Shown here: positions 27,137 to 33,354 of the stretch, one piece after another
Numbering within the stretch: the stretch's first letter is position 1
Layout of the letters: each line of letters opens with the position of its first letter
Assembly: GCA_030627285.1 (NCBI GenBank)
Contig: DAOUSJ010000010.1
Location: 1-33,354 of the forward strand
Source of the DNA: Methylococcaceae bacterium
GTDB taxonomy: Bacteria; Pseudomonadota; Gammaproteobacteria; Methylococcales; Methylomonadaceae
Reading direction: 5' to 3'
DNA: 33,354 nt
Position numbers and translations under genes: made by a program
Notes under the pieces: generated by a model
Seen by the model: the letters and a program-made list of their open reading frames with translations, nothing else
The model's database searches: none
Told to the model about the DNA's origin: nothing

Positions 27137-28393
27137 ATGAATATTAAAACTTATATGCACCAGCTTGGAGTCCAAGCTAAACAAGCTAGTCGAGCCATGA
27201 GCAAGGCTGAAACTGCGCAAAAAAATCAAGCTTTACTAGAAATTGCTAACCAATTAGAATTACATAGTACTGAATTAATTACGGCAAATAACAAAGATTT
27301 ACAAGCTGGGGCAAAAAACGGTTTAACAACAGCTTTATTAGATCGTTTAGATTTAAGCTTGCCTAAAATTAAAGCTATGATTACTGGCTTGCAACAAATA
27401 GCCCAATTGCCTGATCCAGTTGGAGAAATTAATGCATTAAATTATCGTCCTAGTGGGATTCAAGTTGGACAAATGCGCGTACCTTTAGGAGTAATCGGAA
27501 TTATTTATGAATCCAGACCTAATGTTACCATTGATGCAGCCGCATTATGTTTAAAAGCTGGCAATGCCTGTATTTTACGCGGTGGCTCAGAAGCAATTCA
27601 TTCTAATCAAGCAATTGCAGCTTGTATTACTCGTGGCTTAGAAATTGCTAACTTACCTATCGAAGCAGTACAAATTGTAACAACTACTGATAGAGATGCA
27701 GTTGGTGAATTGATTACTTTACAACAATTTGTGGATGTAATTGTGCCTAGAGGTGGCAAAGGTTTAATTGAACGGATTTCACAACAAGCTACCATCGCAG
27801 TAATTAAACATTTAGATGGCATTTGTCATGTATATCTGGATGCTAAAGCTGATATTACTAAAGCCGTAGCAATTGCAGTAAATGCAAAAACTCATCGTTA
27901 TGGAGTTTGTAATGCGATGGAAACTTTATTAATTCATACAGATATTGCTACAGAAATTTTGCCATTGTTAGCAGAACAATATCAAGCTCAAGCAGTTGAA
28001 TTGCGTGGTTGTGAACGTACTTGTGCAATTATTAAAGACTGTTTACCAGCTAGCATAGATGATTGGCAAACTGAATATTTAGCCCCTATTTTATCAATAA
28101 AAATTGTAGATAATTTGGATGCCGCTATGGAACATATTGATCAATATAGCTCTGCTCATACTGAAGCAATTGTGACTGAAGATTACACTGCTGCGCGTAG
28201 GTTTTTACGTGAAGTTGATTCTAGTTCAGTAATGGTAAATGCTTCTACACGTTTTGCAGATGGATTTGAATATGGTCTGGGTGCAGAAATTGGTATTAGC
28301 ACCGATAAATTACATGCTCGCGGCCCTGTAGGTTTGGAGGGTTTGACTACCTTGAAATATGTAGTATTTGGCGATGGACAAATTCGGGTCTAA
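27137..28393 (+). CDS. proA: Gamma-glutamyl phosphate reductase
   Basis: The 418 residues match ProA, the NADPH-dependent second step of proline synthesis from glutamate. The aldehyde-dehydrogenase-like fold is seen in [35 protein letters not shown] and [10 protein letters not shown]. The catalytic cysteine is Cys258 in [10 protein letters not shown], and the C-terminal [14 protein letters not shown] is conserved. No proB is in the window. AAGGAAA provides the ribosome binding site. The nadD start codon follows the stop with no gap. Confidence 0.97.
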   Translation: MNIKTYMHQLGVQAKQASRAMSKAETAQKNQALLEIANQLELHSTELITANNKDLQAGAKNGLTTALLDRLDLSLPKIKAMITGLQQIAQLPDPVGEINALNYRPSGIQVGQMRVPLGVIGIIYESRPNVTIDAAALCLKAGNACILRGGSEAIHSNQAIAACITRGLEIANLPIEAVQIVTTTDRDAVGELITLQQFVDVIVPRGGKGLIERISQQATIAVIKHLDGICHVYLDAKADITKAVAIAVNAKTHRYGVCNAMETLLIHTDIATEILPLLAEQYQAQAVELRGCERTCAIIKDCLPASIDDWQTEYLAPILSIKIVDNLDAAMEHIDQYSSAHTEAIVTEDYTAARRFLREVDSSSVMVNASTRFADGFEYGLGAEIGISTDKLHARGPVGLEGLTTLKYVVFGDGQIRV

Positions 28394-29029
28394 ATGCTAG
28401 GAATTTATGGTGGTACTTTTAATCCAATTCACTATGGTCATTTGAGGGCTGCAATAGAAATTAAAGAATATTTTTCCTTAGAACAAATTCGTTTTATACC
28501 CTGTTATCAACCGGTACATAAACACACTGATATTGCTAATGCAGATATGCGTTGGCACATGTTAAAATTAGCACTTAAAGATATTTCTGGAATGGTGGCA
28601 GATAAGCGAGAATTACAACGCCAAGGAAATTCATATATGCTAGATACTTTAATCTCCTTAAAACAAGATTTTCCACAGCAAAAATTACTATTAATTATTG
28701 GCACTGATGCTTTTTTACAATTATCTAGTTGGTATAAATGGCAACAATTATTTGATTATGCACATATATTAGTGATGCAACGCCCAAATATTCCATTAAC
28801 ACCAGTGTCAGAATTTCTTCAAACTCGTATATGTAACAATATTGCCACTTTCAACGCACAACAATGTGGCAAAATATTTTTTCAAAACATTACACAATTG
28901 GATATTTCCGCATCTTTAATTAGAACTCAACATGCTGCAGGAAAAAACATCCGCTTTTTATTACCCGATCAAATCATAAATTATATCCAAACTCAGCAAC
29001 TTTATAGGAATTTACATGCAAATAGATAA
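28394..29029 (+). CDS. nadD: Nicotinate-nucleotide adenylyltransferase
   Basis: A 211-residue NadD, which makes deamido-NAD from nicotinate mononucleotide and ATP. The nucleotide-binding GGTFNPIHYGHL is at residues 5-16, and ISASLIR near the C-terminus is the ISSTxxR motif with the third position changed. The order nadD-rsfS is conserved across bacteria. The last 14 bases overlap rsfS. Confidence 0.96.
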   Translation: MLGIYGGTFNPIHYGHLRAAIEIKEYFSLEQIRFIPCYQPVHKHTDIANADMRWHMLKLALKDISGMVADKRELQRQGNSYMLDTLISLKQDFPQQKLLLIIGTDAFLQLSSWYKWQQLFDYAHILVMQRPNIPLTPVSEFLQTRICNNIATFNAQQCGKIFFQNITQLDISASLIRTQHAAGKNIRFLLPDQIINYIQTQQLYRNLHANR

Positions 29030-29360
29030 AATATTAACTTTAGTAACTGATGAATTAACTAAAAACAAAGGACAAGAAATAAGCATCATTAATGTGCAAG
29101 ACCGCACCAGTATAGCCGATTTTATGGTAATAGTTACCAGCACATCTAGTAGGCACTCTTACGCGCTATCAAATTATGTAAGTGAAAAAATTAAACAAGC
29201 AGGCTTGAAACCTTTAGGCTTTGAAGGTGATAAAGAATCTGAATGGGTATTATTAGATTTAGGTGACATTATTGTGCATTTAATGACTACTCAAGCCAGA
29301 GAATTATATCAATTGGAAAAACTTTGGTCACTTGCTCCTTCTACAGCGGTAAATGCTTAG
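29016..29360 (+). CDS. rsfS: Ribosome silencing factor RsfS
   Basis: A 114-residue RsfS (YbeB/iojap) protein. Typical residues are DRTSIADFMVIVTSTSSRH and GEG-like GFEGDKESEWVLLDLGDIIVHL. It binds ribosomal protein L14 and blocks subunit joining in stationary phase. It is encoded in an overlapping reading frame with the end of nadD, as usual. Confidence 0.95.
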   Translation: MQIDKILTLVTDELTKNKGQEISIINVQDRTSIADFMVIVTSTSSRHSYALSNYVSEKIKQAGLKPLGFEGDKESEWVLLDLGDIIVHLMTTQARELYQLEKLWSLAPSTAVNA

Positions 29361-29395
29361 ATTATTGTTACTATTTTGATAAACACTTATTACAA

Positions 29396-30004
29396 ATGAT
29401 TAAAGTTTTACTGGTTGACGATCATGAATTGGTTACTGAAGGCATTAAAGGCTTATTAAATATAAGTGATGGCATTGAGGTTGTAGGTGTAGCAAAAAAT
29501 GGTGAACAGGCAATTCAAAAAGTAAAAACATTATTGCCTGATGTGATTTTAATGGATGTGTTTATGCCTGGGATTGGTGGTATAGAAGCTTGTCGCAGAA
29601 TTTTAAGTTTATATCCAACAATGAAAATAATTGGCTTATCTGGTAGTTCTGAAGGTGCTGCACCAAAACAATTCTTACAAATGGGCGGGGCTAATTTTTT
29701 ATTCAAACACGAGTCCACCGAAAAAATGCTTGACATCATTAAATCGGTGGCAAATGAAGAATCTTATATATTTTCTGGAATAAACCCCTCAAATAACAAA
29801 GAATCCCCTTTTGCACTATTATCCACCCGTGAAGCAGAAACCATCAGTCTTATTTTGCAAGGCAAGTCATTACTATATATTGCTCAAATTTTAAATTTAA
29901 GTGATAGTAGCATTGGTACTTATAGAAGACGTGGCTACATTAAATTAAGTATTAAAAGTAATGTGGAATTAGCTCGATTAGCAGCTTTACATAATTATAA
30001 ATAA
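29396..30004 (+). CDS. GacA/UvrY-like NarL-family response regulator
   Basis: I take ATG 29396 as start because the receiver domain then begins MIKVLLVDDHELV, as in UvrY/GacA; a longer frame to 29324 would add an unrelated tail overlapping rsfS. The 202 residues comprise a receiver domain with the phosphorylation Asp54 in LMDVFMPGIGG, and a LuxR-type helix-turn-helix (LLSTREAETISLILQGKS ... SSIGTYRRRGYIKL). The ESPFALLSTREAE linker is very like GacA/UvrY, which activates the small regulatory RNAs of the Csr/Rsm system. There is no uvrC after it, unlike the common uvrY-uvrC arrangement, and no sensor kinase in the window. Confidence 0.88.
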   Translation: MIKVLLVDDHELVTEGIKGLLNISDGIEVVGVAKNGEQAIQKVKTLLPDVILMDVFMPGIGGIEACRRILSLYPTMKIIGLSGSSEGAAPKQFLQMGGANFLFKHESTEKMLDIIKSVANEESYIFSGINPSNNKESPFALLSTREAETISLILQGKSLLYIAQILNLSDSSIGTYRRRGYIKLSIKSNVELARLAALHNYK

Positions 30005-30011
30005 AATTAAA

Positions 30012-30911
30012 TTATTTATGTTGAAATATTGCTCTAGCTTGAGTAAATGCATCTCTAAAATCTAAATAAACTGGGGTGCTAGTTTTCAACATGGATCTTA
30101 ATAGGGTTTGTTGTAATTGATATTTAATATTACCTACAGCCAAAGCTCCTACTCCTAAAATATTCGGTTGTGCAGATAATGGCACAGCAAAATCTTGTGG
30201 ATCTATACCTTCAATGCCTACAGGAGGAACTGCATTCACATCTCCAGCAACTTTTAAATTTTTGGCTTGCATTAACAGTTCAGTACTTAAAACTTGAATT
30301 CCAGCTTTAGCAGTACAAAAAATAATATCTGCATCTGCTATTAAAGCTGCTTTTTCTGCAAAACTACCAGCCTTTTCACCAGTTAATTTGCTAGAAAAAC
30401 GCCGATTATATTCTCTAGCTACATCTTGAGCCCCAGCCAATGACAAATGATCTACCAAAGATGTTTCTGCACCAGCTAGCGATGCAATAACTCCAGTAGC
30501 AATTCCTACAGGTCCAGTACCACCAAAAACTAAAGCTTTACAGGTGTTTAAAGATTTCCCTTGTTGTTTAAGAGTTTCTTCTACACAAGCAACTAAAGCT
30601 GCTGCTGTAGTAAATGCACCACTAGGATCTGCAAATACAGAAATTTCAAATGGCGGCACCATAGCTTGCTTAGTAGTTTCTAGCATATCCATTGCCAGCC
30701 CCATATCTCGACCACCAATAAATAACGCTGTCTTTTTAACACCTTTAGGGCCTCTAGAAAAAATAGCATCTTGAGTCAAGCCATATACACTGTCAAATTT
30801 CACATTTGCATACGGCATTAGAATATCAAACCCTGCATCCACTGCCATATTTACGTCAAAAGGACTATTATTAGGCATTGGGTCAAGCATATGCAGAATA
30901 CTTCGTTTCAC
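30012..30911 (-). CDS. mtdB: Methylene-tetrahydromethanopterin dehydrogenase, MtdB-type (paralogue 1)
   Basis: A GTG start at 30911 with AAGGA nine bases upstream gives 299 residues. The opening RSILHMLDPMPNNSPFDVNMAVDAGFD, the central FADPSGAFTTAAA, the nucleotide loop FGGTGPVG (residues 129-136) and the closing DVNAVPPVGIEGID are characteristic of MtdB, which oxidises methylene-H4MPT in the formaldehyde oxidation route of methylotrophs. The end of strand 2 after the glycine loop has Asp154 (LVDHLS), where a dinucleotide enzyme preferring NAD would carry an acid. The gene lies on the minus strand, 110 bases after the second copy and convergent with the response regulator, 7 bases away. Confidence 0.9.
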   Translation of the reverse strand: MKRSILHMLDPMPNNSPFDVNMAVDAGFDILMPYANVKFDSVYGLTQDAIFSRGPKGVKKTALFIGGRDMGLAMDMLETTKQAMVPPFEISVFADPSGAFTTAAALVACVEETLKQQGKSLNTCKALVFGGTGPVGIATGVIASLAGAETSLVDHLSLAGAQDVAREYNRRFSSKLTGEKAGSFAEKAALIADADIIFCTAKAGIQVLSTELLMQAKNLKVAGDVNAVPPVGIEGIDPQDFAVPLSAQPNILGVGALAVGNIKYQLQQTLLRSMLKTSTPVYLDFRDAFTQARAIFQHK

Positions 30912-31020
30912 TGTAGAATTTCCTTAAAAATTTTAAAATAAAAAATGTGACTCATAGAATTTTAAGCAAAAAATCTGCCAATCACATCATGTGGCATTTT
31001 AAATTACAATGTGTGTATTG

Positions 31021-31926
31021 CTATTTGTCGCGTAAATAATCTCTGGCAACTTCAAAAGCTTGCTCAAAATGTAAATAAACTGTTTCATCTGCTTCAATCA
31101 TTTGTTTCAATAATTGATTTTGAGCTTGGTATTTTAAATTGCCAATTGCCAAAGCTCCAATACCAACTGCACCTGAAATAGAATCAGCAATTAATTCACC
31201 ATTATCAAACGGATCTACCCCTGCAATTCCTGCTGGAGGCACTGCATTCACATCAGCAACTACTTTTAACATGGGTGCAGAACCAACCAAATCAGCACTC
31301 AACAACTCAACACCAGCTGCACCAGTAGCTAAAATAATATCCGCAGTTTTAATATCTTCCAATTTGTCTGCATTTACACCCGCTAAAATCTGCGTAACTC
31401 CATCTGAAAATTCATGATTACATAAATCTGCAATTCGTTGAGATTTTTCTAATTTACGCCCAATAATTTTAACTTTTGCTCCAGCTTTAGCTGCAATTAT
31501 TGCAGTTACTTGTCCTACTGGACCTGTGCCACCTAAGATAATGATCTGTTTATCTTTTAAATCTGTATCAAATCTATGTTTTAACTCATATTCAACTTTA
31601 GCTACCATAGCTGCCGCAGTAGTAAAAGCACCGCTTGGATCTGCAAACACTGACACCTCAAACGGCGATAACATTGAATGTTTAGCTGTTTTAAGCATAT
31701 CTATAGCTTGCTTAGTATCATGTCCACCAATAAAAATTCCGGTTTTTTTCAAACCTTTTGGACTTCTAGAAAAAATTACATCTTGAATTAATCCTGGAAT
31801 TTCACTAGGTTCAACGTTAGTATATGGAATAGCTGAAATCCAACCAGCATCTAATGCCATATTGACATCAAAAGGACTTAAATTTTTAGCTGTGGTTAAT
31901 ATATGTAAAATAAATGGCTTTTCCAT
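31021..31926 (-). CDS. mtdB: Methylene-tetrahydromethanopterin dehydrogenase, MtdB-type (paralogue 2)
   Basis: ATG 31926 behind TTGAGAGAG is the start; 301 residues. It is clearly homologous to paralogue 1: LSPFDVNMALDAGW, FADPSGAFTTAAA, LGGTGPVG and DVNAVPPAGIAGVD. At the cofactor-specificity loop it has GRKLEK at 156-161, resembling MtdA (CGRKLDK), the NADP-specific enzyme, rather than the acid found in paralogue 1. So the two may differ in NAD/NADP use; that is inference. It is divergent from icd, with 142 bases between the starts. Confidence 0.9.
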   Translation of the reverse strand: MEKPFILHILTTAKNLSPFDVNMALDAGWISAIPYTNVEPSEIPGLIQDVIFSRSPKGLKKTGIFIGGHDTKQAIDMLKTAKHSMLSPFEVSVFADPSGAFTTAAAMVAKVEYELKHRFDTDLKDKQIIILGGTGPVGQVTAIIAAKAGAKVKIIGRKLEKSQRIADLCNHEFSDGVTQILAGVNADKLEDIKTADIILATGAAGVELLSADLVGSAPMLKVVADVNAVPPAGIAGVDPFDNGELIADSISGAVGIGALAIGNLKYQAQNQLLKQMIEADETVYLHFEQAFEVARDYLRDK

Positions 31927-32001
31927 GATCTCTCTCAAGTAAATTTATAGGTTAATTATAAAATAAAACTTAACCCTTATACACTTAATTCATCAAATTG
32001 A

Positions 32002-32031
32002 TTGCTAAAACTTTACAAACTTGTGTATGAT
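32002..32031 (+). promoter_or_regulatory. Candidate sigma-70 promoter of the isocitrate dehydrogenase gene
   Basis: TTGCTA at 32002-32007 and TATGAT at 32026-32031 with an 18-base spacer, 37 bases ahead of the start codon. The -10 box has five of six consensus bases, the -35 box four of six. Confidence 0.45.
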
Positions 32032-32068
32032 TTCAAGGTTTTTCAATATGTTAATAGAGATCTAAATA

Positions 32069-33079
32069 ATGCACAATGTAACATTAATCAAGGGTGATGG
32101 AATTGGCCCTGCTATTATGGATGTAGCAGTTAAAATCATTAATGCTTCAGGAGTGCAAATTAATTGGGAGCATATGGATGCAGGTATGGGAGCCTATGAA
32201 GCCCATGGAAGCTTACTTCCAGATGCAACTTTAGCCTCCATTGAAAAAAATAGAGTCGCATTTAAAGGCCCATTAACTACCCCAATAGGTAAAGGATTTA
32301 GAAGTATTAATGTAGCCTTGCGCCAAAAATATGATTTATACGCTAATATTCGTCCAGCAAAAACTTGGAAAGGCGCGCAAACCAAATATGATAATGTAGA
32401 TATTGTGGTGGTACGTGAAAATACCGAAGGCTTATATGTAGGCTTGGAACATTATTTAACCCCTGCGCATGATATAGCTGAAAGTTTAGCTGTAGTTACA
32501 CGTAAAGGCTCAGAACGTATAGTTGAATATGCATTTCAGTATGCTAAAAAAAATGGGCGCAAAAAAGTTACTGCCTGTCATAAAGCTAATATTCTTAAAT
32601 ACACTTCAGGTTTATTTTTAGAAGTAGCTAAAGAAGTAGCCACACGTTATCCTGAAATTGAATTTGATGACAAAATTGTAGACGCATCTTGTATGCATTT
32701 AGTTATGGATCCAACGCAATTTGATGTGATTGTAACTACTAATATGTTTGGGGATATTTTATCTGATCTAACTGCTGGATTGGTTGGCGGTCTAGGTTTA
32801 ATTCCTGGAGCTAATATTGGTTCTGATGCGGCTTTATTTGAAGCTGTACATGGTAGTGCGCCAGATATTGCTACAAAAAATATCGCTAATCCTACTGCTG
32901 TAATTATGGCTGGAGTGATGATGCTACATCATTTAAATGAATCTGAAGCTGCGATAAAAATTCAAACTGCTGTAGAAAAAGTTATTAATGATGGCATTAA
33001 TGTAACCCCAGATTTAAACCCCACATCTAATGTAGGTACTTTTGCTATGGGTGATGCAATCATAGCTGCAATGCAATAA
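32069..33079 (+). CDS. icd: Isocitrate dehydrogenase, short NAD-type
   Basis: The 336-residue product belongs to the isocitrate/isopropylmalate dehydrogenase family. It shows LIKGDGIGPAIMD at the N-terminus, substrate-binding RSINVALRQKYDLYANIRPA with the Arg pair, VVVRENTEGLYVGLEH, TTNMFGDILSDLTAGLVGGLG and HGSAPDIATKNIANPTA. The length and motifs fit the short NAD-dependent bacterial isocitrate dehydrogenases rather than the 416-residue NADP enzyme; I did not see the Lys/Tyr pair of NADP forms after HGSAPD. 3-Isopropylmalate or homoisocitrate dehydrogenase is a less likely alternative. It supplies 2-oxoglutarate in a methanotroph that has an incomplete or weak TCA cycle. Confidence 0.85.
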   Translation: MHNVTLIKGDGIGPAIMDVAVKIINASGVQINWEHMDAGMGAYEAHGSLLPDATLASIEKNRVAFKGPLTTPIGKGFRSINVALRQKYDLYANIRPAKTWKGAQTKYDNVDIVVVRENTEGLYVGLEHYLTPAHDIAESLAVVTRKGSERIVEYAFQYAKKNGRKKVTACHKANILKYTSGLFLEVAKEVATRYPEIEFDDKIVDASCMHLVMDPTQFDVIVTTNMFGDILSDLTAGLVGGLGLIPGANIGSDAALFEAVHGSAPDIATKNIANPTAVIMAGVMMLHHLNESEAAIKIQTAVEKVINDGINVTPDLNPTSNVGTFAMGDAIIAAMQ

Positions 33080-33123
33080 ATCACACCACCATTTAATTCA
33101 TATACCTACTGGAGAACACACCT

Positions 33124-33354
33124 GTGCGGGCGTTACTAATTTATCCCATTTTACCAGCTCATATTTTGTCATTTAATCATAGTATGGCACGACTGGGAAA
33201 AAAATCATCCTACCCTCCAGTAGGCTTATTAACCGTCGCAGCCATGCTTCCCAATGATTGGGAATTGAAATTGGTAGATCACAATGTACGTGAAATTACT
33301 GAAGCTGAATGGGACTGGGCAGAATTGGTGATGATTTCTGCGATGATTCCACAA
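33124..33354 (+). CDS. B12-binding-domain radical SAM protein, partial
   Basis: The GTG start at 33124 has GGAG at 33111-33114 upstream and the frame stays open to the right edge, giving the first 77 residues. LLIYPILPAHILSF followed by SYPPVGLLTVAAMLP and DWELKLVDHNVREI is the opening of cobalamin-binding radical SAM proteins of the DUF4070 type. The iron-sulfur cluster motif is beyond the edge, so the reaction is unknown. It lies 44 bases after icd on the same strand. Confidence 0.8.
   Translation, partial: MRALLIYPILPAHILSFNHSMARLGKKSSYPPVGLLTVAAMLPNDWELKLVDHNVREITEAEWDWAELVMISAMIPQ

Noticed and set aside
1-33354. CRISPR array
   Set aside because: No regularly spaced direct repeats of 25-40 bases were seen on reading the window, and no cas gene.

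Overview
The window is AT-rich and reads as a chromosomal segment of a gammaproteobacterial methanotroph (order Methylococcales). The strongest pointers are two adjacent MtdB-type methylene-tetrahydromethanopterin dehydrogenase genes (30012-31926). These belong to the C1 oxidation route of methylotrophs and sit beside an NAD-type isocitrate dehydrogenase. The housekeeping genes (secA, glgP, trmL, proA, nadD, rsfS, a GacA-like regulator, ygiQ) are of proteobacterial type. The exact genus cannot be told from the sequence alone.

Left part, 1-8600, is accessory and scarred. A beta-class DNA methyltransferase (type III-like Mod) runs off the left edge on the minus strand. Behind it is a 39-residue remnant resembling the C-terminus of DUF4391, a protein often encoded next to such methyltransferases. 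Back to back with this, across about 100 bp, lies the last ~80 residues of an arginine decarboxylase (speA) on the plus strand. Both are broken on the side facing the junction, so this looks like a deletion or recombination scar. Downstream is a four-gene plus-strand operon (2110-5875): an unrecognised 381-residue protein, a TrpF-like barrel, a TrpA-like barrel and an AGAT-type arginine amidinotransferase with an intact Asp/His/Cys triad. There are no other trp genes in sight. This is the best candidate here for an undescribed biosynthetic system. Next come a P-type ATPase with a frameshifted C-terminus and no CPC-type motif, and the end of an ISL3-family transposase with one terminal repeat.

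Middle part, 8697-21155: a ygiQ/spermidine-synthase-like pair (minus strand); a tRNA-Thr(TGT) with promoter and terminator; an oversized Hsp70 of the DUF3731 kind; a PmtA/UbiE-like methyltransferase converging on it; and a tightly overlapping heavy-metal RND efflux operon (outer-membrane factor, His-rich adaptor, CzcA/CusA-like pump, DUF3240 protein).

Right part, 21284-33354: secA; glgP and trmL, which abut; then proA, nadD and rsfS; then a GacA/UvrY-like response regulator. The two mtdB paralogues follow on the minus strand, then icd on the plus strand, and finally the start of a B12-binding radical-SAM protein cut by the right edge.
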